A stretch of 64,000 nucleotides of DNA from Archangium gephyra (GTDB taxonomy: Bacteria > Myxococcota > Myxococcia > Myxococcales > Myxococcaceae), in the NCBI RefSeq assembly GCF_001027285.1, contig NZ_CP011509.1, positions 5,356,501 through 5,420,500 of the forward strand. The letters are read 5' to 3'. The stretch's first letter is position 1; each line of letters starts with the position of its first letter. Both the position numbers and the translations under genes were made by a program. The notes below the pieces were generated by a model, which was not told where the DNA came from, did no database searches, and saw nothing but the letters and a program-made list of their open reading frames with translations. This document shows positions 1-8,463 of this stretch, piece after piece.

Positions 1-431
1 TGCCCAAGCCGTACGACCCGGAGACGCACGAGACGCCCTGGTGCTCCGGGTGCGTATTGCTGGTGCGGCGCGAGCTGTTCGAGTCCAGTGGCGGCTTCGA
101 CGAGCGCTTCTTCATGTACTGCGAGGACGTGGACCTGTCCTGGCGCGCCCGGGCCGCGGGCTTCTCCGTCCGCGTGGCACCCCGGGCGCTGGTGCACCAC
201 TACACGGTGACACGGGAGCTCAGCCCGGACCGCGAGCGCCGCGTGCGCCGCAGCGCGGCCCTGCTCGGCGCCAAGTACGGTGACCTGGAGTTCGCCCGGG
301 CGCGTTTGAAGGAATACCTGGAGCTCGGTGGCGCGCCCTTCGAGCTCCCCAAGGAGTCCCGTCCTCCCCGCGCTCTGGCCCGGGTGGCTGACTTCCAGCA
401 CCTCTTCGAGTTCGCGGAGCCTCGCTGGTGA
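1..431 (+). CDS. glycosyltransferase family 2, C-terminal part (5' end outside window)
   Basis: The frame is open from base 3 to the TGA at 429-431, so only the last ~142 residues are present. The motif GGFDERFFMYCEDVDLSWR is the typical C-terminal part of a GT-A fold family 2 enzyme. It lies in the acceptor-side region where an E-D-V-D/L-x-R segment follows a GGFDE turn. Upstream, the TPWCSGCVLLVRRELF stretch matches the preceding strand, where the protein checks that a new residue is well presented. The catalytic DxD region is outside the window, so donor and acceptor cannot be judged. It overlaps the next gene by four bases (GTGA, 428-431), so the two are almost certainly co-translated. 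Role in surface polysaccharide (O-antigen or exopolysaccharide) assembly is inferred from the neighbouring rhamnose and glycosyltransferase genes. Confidence 0.85.
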   Translation, partial: PKPYDPETHETPWCSGCVLLVRRELFESSGGFDERFFMYCEDVDLSWRARAAGFSVRVAPRALVHHYTVTRELSPDRERRVRRSAALLGAKYGDLEFARARLKEYLELGGAPFELPKESRPPRALARVADFQHLFEFAEPRW

Positions 432-1855
432 GCACCGGTACGCGCGACACGGTCCTCCTGGAGGCGCTGGACTCCCGGCTGCGGGGTCTCGTGCGGGAGC
501 GCATCCGGGCGGGAGACCGCGTAGCCCTCCTGGGTGAGGCGCCGGAGCTGGCCCGGGCTCTCGAGGCCGCCGGTTGTGCGGTGCTCGGGGTGCCGGCGGC
601 GGGCGAGCGGGTGACGCGGCTGCGTGCGTTCGCTCCCACCCACGTGGTGCTCCCGGTGGAGCAGGGGGAGCCGCTGCTCCAGGTGCGTGAGGCCTCCGAG
701 GCCGCGCCCGGTGCCGAGCTCCTCCTGGCGATGCGCAATGCCGGTGCGTCGGCGGCCCTGCTGGAGACGCTGCTGGGGCTGGCTCCGGGCCGGCCGGGCG
801 CCTCGGCCGAGGCGGTGCTGCGGGGCCTGTCCTCTCTGGGGCTCGAGGTGCGGCACCAGGAGTCCATTGCCTGCCAGGACTCCACGGCGGAGCTCGCTCC
901 GGACACCGCGCGTGCCCTCCGGCGGCTCCTCGCGCAGCTCAGCCCCACCGCCGAGGCGGACGGGGTACTGCTGGTCCTCGGACGTGCTGCTTCGCGTGCT
1001 CCCGCGCGAGAGCCGGGATTGCTCAGCATCGTGCTCTGGGCGGGAGACTCGCCCGCGGCCTCGCTCGACGAGACGCTCTTCTCGCTCGCGTGTCAGGAGT
1101 ACCGGCCGCTGGAGTTGCTCGTGGTGCTGCCTCCGGGTGCATCCCTGACGGAGACGGAGGCGCGTGCGCTGCTGGAGCGCCACCGGCGGCTCCGGGACTT
1201 CTCCTCTCAGCTCATCCGCGCCCCGGAAGGCGGGATGGCCCGGGGCGTGCGCGAGGCTCGGGGCCAGTACCTGTCCTTCCTCGATGCCTCCTGCGTCGTA
1301 TACCCCGCCCACTACGTGCAGCTCATCCAGCAACTGCGCGAGGGCTCCGCGGCGTGGGCCTTCGCCCGTTCCCGGTGGACCCTCGTCCGCGAGTCGGCGG
1401 GAGGCCGCTTCATCACGGAGAAGAAGCCCTTCCCGTTGGGCGACCACTTCGAGTTCTCCCATCTGCTGGAACACCCGGCCCTGTTGTACGGGCTCGTCGT
1501 CGATCGCTTCCGGGTGGGCGCCCTGCCGCTGGAGGTGGTGGACCCGGTGGCGTCTCCACGGGCGGACCTGCCCGTGCGGCTGGCGAGTCTCTTCGAGCCC
1601 GTCTTCACCGCGGGGCTCGCGACGTGGGAGTGGCGCGCGCTCGGACCCGAGTCCGCGGCGCTGCCCGCTCCGGCCCTCGAGGTGCTGCTCCCTCTCGCCT
1701 CGCTGGAGGAGCGGGTGGCCCGGGCCCAGGCTCGCGGCGAGAGCAGCAAGGGCCTGCGCTATCAGGCCATCGATCGGCTCAACCAGCGCCTCCGCGACCG
1801 CTTCCCGGGAACGCACGCCCGGGTACGCTCCCTGGTCTCCCGCGTGCTGCGGTAG
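428..1855 (+). CDS. divergent protein with degenerate GT2-like domain (hypothetical, polysaccharide locus)
   Basis: 475 residues, GTG start overlapping the previous stop. Residues ~1-190 form an alternating beta/alpha pattern (DRVALLGEAPELARALEAAG) like the Rossmann fold of a class I methyltransferase, but I see no clear SAM-binding GxGxG. Residues ~195-330 look like a family 2 glycosyltransferase core: LLSIVLWAGDSPAASLDETL, then a SLACQEYRPLELLVVLPPG strand-helix-strand. The position where a DxD metal site is expected reads FLDASCVVYP, so the usual second acidic residue is missing. The protein may be a non-catalytic partner of the glycosyltransferase just upstream, or an enzyme with a shifted metal site. 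The final ~140 residues are not recognised. Confidence is high that it is a real gene and moderate for the fold assignment. Confidence 0.6.
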   Translation: MSTGTRDTVLLEALDSRLRGLVRERIRAGDRVALLGEAPELARALEAAGCAVLGVPAAGERVTRLRAFAPTHVVLPVEQGEPLLQVREASEAAPGAELLLAMRNAGASAALLETLLGLAPGRPGASAEAVLRGLSSLGLEVRHQESIACQDSTAELAPDTARALRRLLAQLSPTAEADGVLLVLGRAASRAPAREPGLLSIVLWAGDSPAASLDETLFSLACQEYRPLELLVVLPPGASLTETEARALLERHRRLRDFSSQLIRAPEGGMARGVREARGQYLSFLDASCVVYPAHYVQLIQQLREGSAAWAFARSRWTLVRESAGGRFITEKKPFPLGDHFEFSHLLEHPALLYGLVVDRFRVGALPLEVVDPVASPRADLPVRLASLFEPVFTAGLATWEWRALGPESAALPAPALEVLLPLASLEERVARAQARGESSKGLRYQAIDRLNQRLRDRFPGTHARVRSLVSRVLR

Positions 1856-1860
1856 TGGAG

Positions 1861-2019
1861 TGTCCACGAAGTCCTTGGACAGGGTCCGAGGGCCAAGCCA
1901 GCCGAAGTAAGTCCGTTCAGGGGGGAGGTTCCGGCCGCGATGGGGAGCAACTGGTCCGATTGTTGGACCAGTCGGCACGCCGCGCGGCCGGAAGGCGCCC
2001 TGTGCTCCTGGAAGAGCAC
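1861..2019. terminator. three short inverted repeats between convergent genes
   Basis: The 190-base gap between the converging genes holds three hairpins. They are TGTCCA/TGGACA (1861-1866 with 1876-1881), CTGGTCC/GGACCAG (1951-1957 with 1965-1971), and GTGCTC/GAGCAC (2002-2007 with 2014-2019). None has a clear run of T, so rho-independent activity is uncertain. Their position between two gene ends fits a bidirectional transcript-end region. No other gene is seen in the gap. Confidence 0.35.
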
Positions 2020-2045
2020 CCCTGAAAGAACTTGCTTCCGCTGGC

Positions 2046-4184
2046 TCAGGGTGAGGGTTTTCCTGCGAGGCGAGTCGGAGCGAGGCCTCGGTCCGCCTGC
2101 CACTGGTAGACGAAGTCCTCGATGAACACACCGTGGCGGCGCGTGAAGAGCTCCCGGTCATGCGGGGACTCCTTCACCGTCCGGGTGGCGTTCTCGTGGT
2201 GGTAGGCCACCAGCGCCGGGTGGACGATGTTCGTCCCGCCCTCCTGGAGGATCTTCAAGCCCAGGTCGGCATCCTGTGCCTCTTCCACGAAGCGCTCGTC
2301 CAGGCCGCCCATCCGGCGGTACCGCTCGGCGGAGATGAGCAGGAGCGCGCCCGTGACACACACCACCTCCCGGGGAGCCGCCAGTCCCGGGTAGCCGGCG
2401 AGCGGCTGGTGCTTGTCGATGTGCTCGGGAATCCCCCGGTACGGCTCATCCGGACAGATACGCACGCCCGCGTGCTGCAGCCGCTCGTCCTTGTAGACCA
2501 GGTACGCCCCGATCGTTCCCGTCCGGGGCTGGCTCGCGAAGGTGTCCAGCGCGGCCGCGAAGTCGGTGTGGATCAGCTCCACGTCATTGTTGATGAGGAC
2601 GAGGTACTCACCCGACGCGCGCGCGGCGAGCAGGTTGTTGCACGCGCTGAAGTTGTAGAAGCCGAGCGGGAAAACGGCGTGGGGAATGTTCTGGTAGAAG
2701 GCGAGCACCGCCGGGTCGGTGGAGCCAGTGTCCCCGATGAGGATCTCGTAGGGCACCGTGCACTGCGCCTCGATGGACCTCACGCACGGAATCAGCAACT
2801 CCGGCTTGTTCTTCGTCAGGATGAGGAAGCTCAGCCTGGGCCTGGTGCGATCCCTTGCGAGCACGCGCTCCAACTCCTGGAGCTTGGGCGTCAGTCCGGT
2901 CACGTGCCCACTGGCACCCGGTGTCCGCAGCGCGCGCGTGAGCATCAAGTGCTCCAGGCGCTGGAGTGAATCCCTCCAGGGCATCAGCCGGGAGCTGGCG
3001 AGCCGCTGCTTCCAACCCGGCCGCCCGGCGCTCCCGGTCGCGGCCTGGTACGCCCGGGCGAGCTCCTCGGCGAGCTGCTCGGGGGAGTTGCTCACCGGGA
3101 TTCCGAACTCGGGGTGGGCGCCCATCGCGCTCGCCGCCGCCGGCAGCCCGAAGGAGAGCGCCTGGGCCAGTCCCAGGTTGAAGCCCTCCCACTGCGAGGT
3201 GCTCAGGTAGAAGTCACTGTCGAGGTACGCCCCCACCAGCTCATCGTCCGTCAGGTTGGGGCAGGGGAGGAGCCCCTGCGTCCTGGCCTGCTCGGCATCC
3301 GCTTCCTCGCACCGCCCGGCGAGCACGAACTTCACCTTGTCCGCCAGCTCCGGGTGGCTGACGCACAGCGCCTCCTTCACCCGCGCGTACAGGTCCACCC
3401 CCTTGTACCGGCGTTCGGCGGCGAAGAAGCGGGTGACGTTGAGCACCAGGAAGTCCTCGGGCCCCACACCCAGCCTGCTCCGGAAGCCTCCCGCCAGCCG
3501 CGGGAGATCATCGCGGCGCTCGAGGAGGTGATCATTCCCCTGCCAGTTCACCACGGCCCGGTGGAGCCTGGAGTCGCGGCGGATGAAGTCGGAGATGCTG
3601 ACGGCCAGGTCCACCTTCTCCGAGACGCGGATCTTCTCCGCGTGCGTGCGGCGCCGCTCGTCGCGATCCTCGAACCACTCGGCGGGAGGCTCCCCATGGT
3701 CGTAGAAGACGCGGAAGATGGAGTCCGGGAGCCGGGCGAGGCAGCCAAAGAACGGCGGTGTGTGCGCGATGACGGCGTGCGGCCGATGCTCCAGGAGCCA
3801 CGCCGTTGCCTCCTGCTCGCCCCGCACGCGGCGGAGCTCGAGCTGCCCGGTCTTCACGTAGGGCGAGAAGCGGCCGGTGAAGTACTCATCGTGCTCGAGC
3901 ACCAGCAGCGTCACCCGGTAGCCACGGCCGAGGAAGTACTGGAGTTGCTCGGCGACGACCACGTCCACCCCGTAGCCCTTCGAGAAGCGCACGGTCAGGA
4001 TGGCGAGCCGGGCTGTCGCGAGCTCGGGGGAGGTGGAGTGCCTTGTCCGCCAGACGTACCGCGCCCGCGCGCCCAGCTTGCGCACGTTGCGGGCCACGGC
4101 CCCCGCGAGGACGTGAACGCCCTCCTCACGCAGGATCTCGACGGCTCTCCGAACGAATCGGACAGCCCTCGGCCCTTCCCTCAT
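2046..4184 (-). CDS. bifunctional glycosyltransferase: N-terminal GT4-like plus C-terminal GT2
   Basis: 712 residues. Residues ~50-400 resemble a GT-B fold family 4 transferase: an N-terminal Rossmann half with FYDHGEPPAEWFEDRDE, then the donor half with YKGVDLYARVKEAL and a STSQWEGFNLGLAQALSFG segment. That segment keeps the E-x7-E style donor site. From residue ~450 a complete GT2 domain follows: LSFLILTKNKPELLIPCV, GDTGSTDP, and LVLINNDVEL (DxD-like NND). It ends with MGGLDERFVEEAQDADLGLK. The two domains probably add consecutive sugars. The start ATG lies in a four-base ATGA overlap with the stop of the upstream gene on the same strand, showing co-translation. A role in surface polysaccharide synthesis is inferred from context; the sugars are unknown. 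Confidence 0.85.
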   Translation of the reverse strand: MREGPRAVRFVRRAVEILREEGVHVLAGAVARNVRKLGARARYVWRTRHSTSPELATARLAILTVRFSKGYGVDVVVAEQLQYFLGRGYRVTLLVLEHDEYFTGRFSPYVKTGQLELRRVRGEQEATAWLLEHRPHAVIAHTPPFFGCLARLPDSIFRVFYDHGEPPAEWFEDRDERRRTHAEKIRVSEKVDLAVSISDFIRRDSRLHRAVVNWQGNDHLLERRDDLPRLAGGFRSRLGVGPEDFLVLNVTRFFAAERRYKGVDLYARVKEALCVSHPELADKVKFVLAGRCEEADAEQARTQGLLPCPNLTDDELVGAYLDSDFYLSTSQWEGFNLGLAQALSFGLPAAASAMGAHPEFGIPVSNSPEQLAEELARAYQAATGSAGRPGWKQRLASSRLMPWRDSLQRLEHLMLTRALRTPGASGHVTGLTPKLQELERVLARDRTRPRLSFLILTKNKPELLIPCVRSIEAQCTVPYEILIGDTGSTDPAVLAFYQNIPHAVFPLGFYNFSACNNLLAARASGEYLVLINNDVELIHTDFAAALDTFASQPRTGTIGAYLVYKDERLQHAGVRICPDEPYRGIPEHIDKHQPLAGYPGLAAPREVVCVTGALLLISAERYRRMGGLDERFVEEAQDADLGLKILQEGGTNIVHPALVAYHHENATRTVKESPHDRELFTRRHGVFIEDFVYQWQADRGLAPTRLAGKPSP

Positions 4185-4684
4185 GACTTCCGGCTCCGGC
4201 CCTTGGGCGTCCGCTCGGGAGGCGTCTGCTCGGGAGACGTCTGCTTGGGAGTGGGCCGCTCGAGCGCGGACAGCCGGGCCATGACCTCACGGCGCCACGC
4301 CGTCTGGGTCCGTGATTCCTCGCGCTGGTGCTCGTAGATGAGCGCCAGCGAGTCGAGGATGGCCTCGTTGAACTCCACCTGCTTGCGCAGCACCTCGTTG
4401 ATGAAGGGCTGGAAGGCGAGCCGGAAGGCGCGTTTGGCCGTCACCAGCACGGGCCCCACCACCGGGCGGTGCGAGGTGGGCGGCTCCACGTAGCGGCTGT
4501 CCTTCTTCGAGCGGGGCGCCTGGAGGATGGGCGGCCATTCCGTCTCGGCCGGAGCCCGCTGCGAGGCGTCCAGCAGCCGGCGGAGTGACTCCACCTGCTC
4601 CGGAGCGGGCTCGGGCAGCCGTTCCGCTTCCTTCGCGAGGCGCTCGGCGGTCGGGGCCGTGGTGAGGAGATCTTCAGGACGCAC
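4181..4684 (-). CDS. conserved hypothetical protein of glycosyltransferase loci
   Basis: About 167 residues from a GTG at 4684. Starting further upstream (4825) would overlap the neighbouring glycosyltransferase by 150 bases and yield Ser/Pro/Arg-rich shadow sequence, so the shorter form is preferred. It overlaps the upstream gene by 11 bases and the downstream gene by four. The body contains RPVVGPVLVTAKRAFRLAFQ followed by PFINEVLRKQVEFNEAILD, then a heptad-like helix ending MARLSALE. This 'RPVVGP...QPFINEVL..Q..FN' pattern is, from my general knowledge, common in small proteins encoded next to glycosyltransferases and methyltransferases in O-antigen clusters. No catalytic motif or transmembrane segment is evident. 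The Lys/Arg/Pro-rich C-terminus (TPKQTSPEQTPPERTPKGR) looks disordered. It could scaffold or measure chain length; the function is not known. Confidence 0.6.
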   Translation of the reverse strand: MRPEDLLTTAPTAERLAKEAERLPEPAPEQVESLRRLLDASQRAPAETEWPPILQAPRSKKDSRYVEPPTSHRPVVGPVLVTAKRAFRLAFQPFINEVLRKQVEFNEAILDSLALIYEHQREESRTQTAWRREVMARLSALERPTPKQTSPEQTPPERTPKGRSRKS

Positions 4685-6347
4685 GGAGGGCTCCAGTGGC
4701 CCGCAGGGCCTGGACGAGCGCGGACACGGTGGGCTCCGGCTGGCGGGGGTCGAAGGTGAGCAACCGCTGCCCGAGGCGCTCGCCCACGTCGGGCGCGGAG
4801 AGCGGACGGGACGTGTCGCGGACACCCCAGGCCTCGGCGGACAGGTGGGGCAGGGTGTCCCGGGCGAGCAGTGAATCCGCGGGCAGGAAGACGGTGGGCA
4901 CGCGCGAGGTGCGCAGCGCCGTCTGCAGCGAGGAGGAGCCGGGGAACTCCCGCGCCGCGTCCCGAGGCAGGGGCTCGTCGGGAGTGAAGGCGCGCACCTC
5001 CAGCCCTCCCACGCGCAGCGAGCGCGGCGCCAACTCCATGGGCCGGGGCTGGGGATTCAGGGTCAGCAGGCGCGAGCCGGGGAGCTGCTCCATGAGCCGT
5101 CGCGCCAGCTGTGACCCAGGTGCCTCCGGAGAGGCCGCGAAGCCGGGGCACACGAGGTTCACCCCCGAGGGCTCGCTCCCGGCGGACGGTGCACGCAGGG
5201 AGCCCTCCAGGAAGGGCTGGAGCCCCTCGCGCACGGCCTCGGCCACGGCCTCCTGGCCAAGCTGCTCCACCCGGGCGCGCTGGGCGGCGACCATCTCCCG
5301 CCGCAGGGCCGGGTCGCGCTCCAGCACCGCGAGCAGCCGCGCCATCTCCACGGGGTCGTTCGTCAACGAGGCCACGCCCGCGCCCCCCATCGTCTCGGGG
5401 ACCGCGGCGGCGCCATACGCCACCACGGGCACGCCGCGGTACATGGCCTCCAGCAGCGGCACGCCAAAGCCCTCGTGCCGGCTCATGGAGACGTACGCCG
5501 AGGCCACCGAGAAGCACGCGGAGAGCTGCGCCGCGCTCACCCGCCCGAGGAACTGCACGCGCTCGGCCCCGAGCATCTCCTTCAGTCCGTACAGGTACGC
5601 GCCATAGGGCGTCTCCCGGTTGAGGTAGCCGGCGATGAGCAGCCGGCTCCGGGGCTGGTACAGCCGCTGCCAGGCGGTGAAGACGCGCAGCACGTCGTCC
5701 ACCCGCTTGCTCGGCACGGCCCGGCCCACGAAGAGGAGGTTGGCGCACCCGTCATCCAGCTCGGCGCGCAGCACCGGATCCGGCTCCACGTCGAAGGCCC
5801 GCCAGTCCACCGCGAAGGGCAGCACCGACACGTGGGGGTAGCCCGCGGCCACCAGCTCCTCGGCGCTGAAGCGCGAGTAGGCCCACGCGCACTCCACCAG
5901 CGGCCTCATCGCCAGCAGCTCGTCCCGGGCCGCCTCGCAGGCCTGGGCCACCTTGCGCTCGAAACCCTCGAAGAGCCGGGCCGGGGTGACGTTGTGGTAC
6001 ACGACCGCCTTGCGCCCCGGCGAGCGGGCGATCAGCGGTACCAGCCTCGACTCGAAGCTGTGGTGGATGATGAGAGCGCTCGCGTCATCCGCCTCGCGCG
6101 GGTAGTCCTTCGCGGGCCGTACCAGGGGGCGGCACTCCTCGTCCCACTGGTCCGCGTAGATCTCCGAGGCGTAACCCCAGCTCCGCAACAGCTCGCGCAG
6201 GTAGCGCACCTGGTTGCCCACCGCGTCGCCCCAGGCCAGCCGCGGGACCAGCTGATGGACCGCTCGGGCCGCTGATGGCCCGGCCGCCCGTCTGCTTCTC
6301 GGGATTCTCACGATGGCTCCAGCGTCTACCTGCTGGGAGGTCCACAC
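4674..6347 (-). CDS. glycosyltransferase family 4 (GT-B)
   Basis: Up to 557 residues. A GTG at 6311 (starting VRIPRSRRAAG) is an alternative start 12 codons in, and the true start is not settled. The GT-B signature is clear: HHSFESRLVPLIARSPGRK in the acceptor half, LLFVGRAVPSKRVDDVL opening the donor half, and SMSRHEGFGVPLLEAMYRG carrying the E-x7-E donor-binding motif. After residue ~385 an extra C-terminal ~170 residues are poorly recognised. The gene heads a three-gene minus-strand operon (4674-6347, 4181-4684, 2046-4184) with overlapping ends. It is divergent from the dTDP-rhamnose operon, so the ~80-115 bases between them should hold promoters for both. Substrate is not predictable from sequence alone. 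Confidence 0.85.
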   Translation of the reverse strand: MWTSQQVDAGAIVRIPRSRRAAGPSAARAVHQLVPRLAWGDAVGNQVRYLRELLRSWGYASEIYADQWDEECRPLVRPAKDYPREADDASALIIHHSFESRLVPLIARSPGRKAVVYHNVTPARLFEGFERKVAQACEAARDELLAMRPLVECAWAYSRFSAEELVAAGYPHVSVLPFAVDWRAFDVEPDPVLRAELDDGCANLLFVGRAVPSKRVDDVLRVFTAWQRLYQPRSRLLIAGYLNRETPYGAYLYGLKEMLGAERVQFLGRVSAAQLSACFSVASAYVSMSRHEGFGVPLLEAMYRGVPVVAYGAAAVPETMGGAGVASLTNDPVEMARLLAVLERDPALRREMVAAQRARVEQLGQEAVAEAVREGLQPFLEGSLRAPSAGSEPSGVNLVCPGFAASPEAPGSQLARRLMEQLPGSRLLTLNPQPRPMELAPRSLRVGGLEVRAFTPDEPLPRDAAREFPGSSSLQTALRTSRVPTVFLPADSLLARDTLPHLSAEAWGVRDTSRPLSAPDVGERLGQRLLTFDPRQPEPTVSALVQALRATGALRAS

Positions 6348-6426
6348 ACAAGGCTGCCTTGACGCGCACCGGCCCCTTCGCTACTCAGGCTCCCGGTATT
6401 CACTTCTTTACTCTCCGAGTTCGTCG
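6348..6426. promoter_or_regulatory. divergent promoter region of the rhamnose operon and the glycosyltransferase operon
   Basis: These 79 bases separate two divergent operons (slightly more if the GTG at 6311 is the real start of the minus-strand gene). No convincing sigma-70 boxes or operator palindrome could be picked out. The assignment rests only on gene orientation. Confidence 0.4.
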
Positions 6427-7446
6427 ATGAACGTCCTGGTCACGGGTGGCTGCGGTTTCATTGGGTCCAACCTCGTCAAGTACCTGCGCCGCGTGCGGCC
6501 TGATTGGACGCTCGTCAACCTCGACAAGCTCACGTACGCGGGCAACCTCGAGAACCTCAAGGAGCTCGAGGGCGACTCCAAGCACATCTTCGTGCGCGGC
6601 GACGTGGCCAACCGCGAGCTCGTCGAGCACCTGATGGGCGTGCACCGCATCGACGCCGTCATGCACCTGGCGGCCGAGAGCCATGTGGACCGCTCCATCC
6701 TGGGCCCCGAGGCCTTCATCCAGGCCAACGTGCTGGGCACCCAGCAGCTGCTCGAGGCCAGCCGCGTGCGCGGCATCAAGCGCTTCCTCATGGTCTCCAC
6801 CGACGAGGTGTACGGCTCGCTCGGCCCCACCGGCTACTTCACCGAGACCTCGCCGCTGCAGCCCTCCAGCCCCTACTCGGCATCCAAGACGAGCTCGGAC
6901 CTGCTCGCGCTGGCCTGGCACCACACCTTCGGCATGGACGTGGTGGTGACGCGCTGCTCCAACAACTACGGCCGCTACCAGTTCCCCGAGAAGCTCATCC
7001 CCCTCATGGTCGTCAACGCCCTGCACGACAAGCCGCTGCCCGTCTACGGCGACGGCGCCAACGTGCGCGACTGGCTCCACGTGGAGGACCACTGCTCGGC
7101 GCTCCTCACCGCGCTGGAGAAGGGCAAGTCCGGTCAGGTCTACAACATCGGCGGCAACTCCGAGCGCAAGAACATCGAGATCGTCAAGGCGATCCTCGGC
7201 CTGCTCAACAAGCCCGAGTCCCTCATCAAGTACGTGAAGGACCGGCCGGGGCATGACCGGCGCTACGCCATCGATCCGACGAAGATCCGCACGGAGCTGG
7301 GCTGGACGCCGTCGCACACCTTCGAGCAGGGCCTGCAGGAGACGGTGCGCTGGTACGTGGACAACTCGGCCTGGTGGGAGCGCGTGATGAGCGGCGCCTA
7401 CCGCCAGTACTTCGAGTCGCAGTACCGCACGCGTCTCAACGGCTGA
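6427..7446 (+). CDS. rfbB: dTDP-glucose 4,6-dehydratase
   Basis: 339 residues, the usual family length. It converts dTDP-glucose to dTDP-4-keto-6-deoxyglucose with bound NAD+, the second step of dTDP-L-rhamnose synthesis in the cytoplasm. It is an extended short-chain dehydrogenase: the nucleotide-binding TGGCGFIG is at residues 6-13, HLAAESHVDRSI follows, and the catalytic Tyr/Lys are in YSASK at 150-154. STDEVYG carries the active-site Thr-Asp-Glu triad specific to this dehydratase. The ATG at 6427 is chosen because the glycine-rich loop must begin near residue 6; earlier in-frame starts add low-complexity sequence. It is the first gene of the rfbB-D-A-C operon, 15 bases upstream of rfbD. 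Confidence 0.97.
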   Translation: MNVLVTGGCGFIGSNLVKYLRRVRPDWTLVNLDKLTYAGNLENLKELEGDSKHIFVRGDVANRELVEHLMGVHRIDAVMHLAAESHVDRSILGPEAFIQANVLGTQQLLEASRVRGIKRFLMVSTDEVYGSLGPTGYFTETSPLQPSSPYSASKTSSDLLALAWHHTFGMDVVVTRCSNNYGRYQFPEKLIPLMVVNALHDKPLPVYGDGANVRDWLHVEDHCSALLTALEKGKSGQVYNIGGNSERKNIEIVKAILGLLNKPESLIKYVKDRPGHDRRYAIDPTKIRTELGWTPSHTFEQGLQETVRWYVDNSAWWERVMSGAYRQYFESQYRTRLNG

Positions 7447-7461
7447 GCCAGGGGCCTCTCC

Positions 7462-8361
7462 ATGCGATTCCTCGTCACGGGTTCCAACGGGCTGGTGGGC
7501 AGCCGCGTGTGCACGCTCCTCGAGAAGGGCGGGCACGAGGTGGTCGGTCTGGGCCGCGGGCCGCGCCGCACCGACGGTGCCTACCGCTATGTGGAGTGCG
7601 ACCTCACGCGCGAGCAGGACGTGGCCGCCGCCCTCGAGGCCGCGGCTCCCGAGGTCATCATCCATCCGGCCTCCATGACGGAGGTGGATGCCTGCGAGCG
7701 CGAGCCGGAGCAGGCGTACGCGGCCAACGTCACCGCGGTGGCGGCGGTGGCCCGGAGCGCGCGCAAGCTGGGCGCGCACCTGGTGCACGTCTCCACCGAC
7801 TACGTCTTCGACGGCGAGCACGGGCCCTACGACGAGCAGGCGCTGCCCAACCCGCGTGGCGTCTACGCCCTCACCAAGCACATGGGGGAGCAGGCCGCCC
7901 GTACCTTCGTGCCGGGCTGCGCCATCGCGCGCACCGCCGTGGTGTACGGCTGGCCCATGGCGGGCCGTCCCAACTTCGGCGCGTGGCTGGTGGGGGCCCT
8001 GGAGAAGGGGCAGCCCGTGAAGCTCTTCGAGGACCAGTTCGTCTCCGCGAGCCTCGCCGACAGCGTGGCCGCCATGCTGGTGGAACTGGGCGAGCGCAAG
8101 CTCGGGGGCATCTGGAACACCTGCGGCGCGGACGTGGTGGATCGCGTCAGCTTCGGCCGCGCGGTGTGCGAGGTGTTCGGCTTCGACGCGGGCCTCATCA
8201 CGCCTACCCGCCTGGCGGACATGAAGCTGGCGAGCCCCCGCCCGCTGCGCAGCGGCCTGAAGGTGGACAAGGTCCGCTCCCAGCTGCGCACCCAGCCGCT
8301 GCCGCTGGCCGAGTCGCTCGCCCGCTTCCACGCCGCGTGGAAGGCCGGGCGGGGGAGTTGA
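7462..8361 (+). CDS. rfbD: dTDP-4-dehydrorhamnose reductase
   Basis: 299 residues, typical length. It catalyses the last step of dTDP-L-rhamnose formation, the NAD(P)H-dependent reduction of dTDP-4-keto-L-rhamnose. The Rossmann loop TGSNGLVGSRV is at residues 6-16, VSTDYVFDG gives the catalytic Thr region, and YALTK (135-139) gives the Tyr/Lys pair. NPRGVYALTKHMGEQ is typical of RmlD. In this operon the reductase comes second and the epimerase last, so gene order does not follow pathway order. The 102-base gap to the next gene is the largest in the operon and includes a GGAGCGCGCTCC palindrome. Confidence 0.95.
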   Translation: MRFLVTGSNGLVGSRVCTLLEKGGHEVVGLGRGPRRTDGAYRYVECDLTREQDVAAALEAAAPEVIIHPASMTEVDACEREPEQAYAANVTAVAAVARSARKLGAHLVHVSTDYVFDGEHGPYDEQALPNPRGVYALTKHMGEQAARTFVPGCAIARTAVVYGWPMAGRPNFGAWLVGALEKGQPVKLFEDQFVSASLADSVAAMLVELGERKLGGIWNTCGADVVDRVSFGRAVCEVFGFDAGLITPTRLADMKLASPRPLRSGLKVDKVRSQLRTQPLPLAESLARFHAAWKAGRGS

Positions 8362-8425
8362 ACCAAACGCTTCGGAGCGGGTATAGCCCTCCCGAGGTCT
8401 GCAAAACAGAGTGCGTCTGAGGGCC

Positions 8426-8437
8426 GGAGCGCGCTCC
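8426..8437. repeat. 12-bp perfect palindrome GGAGCGCGCTCC
   Basis: The palindrome lies in the 102-base gap between rfbD and rfbA, about 25 bases upstream of the rfbA ribosome-binding site (GAGGAAAG). It could be a protein-binding site or part of an RNA hairpin. In a 70% GC genome a chance occurrence is also plausible. Confidence 0.25.
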
Positions 8438-8463
8438 ACCCGGCAGACCTTGCGAGGAAAGTC

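Noticed and set aside
200-2161. Long open frame on the minus strand opposite the first two plus-strand genes
   Set aside because: Antisense shadow typical of very high GC DNA; Arg/Gly/Pro-rich, no recognisable motif, and it overlaps genes with clear family matches.
4685-4825. Upstream start for the 4181 gene
   Set aside because: Would overlap the GT4 gene by ~150 bases with Ser/Pro/Arg-rich sequence; the GTG at 4684 gives a sensible protein.
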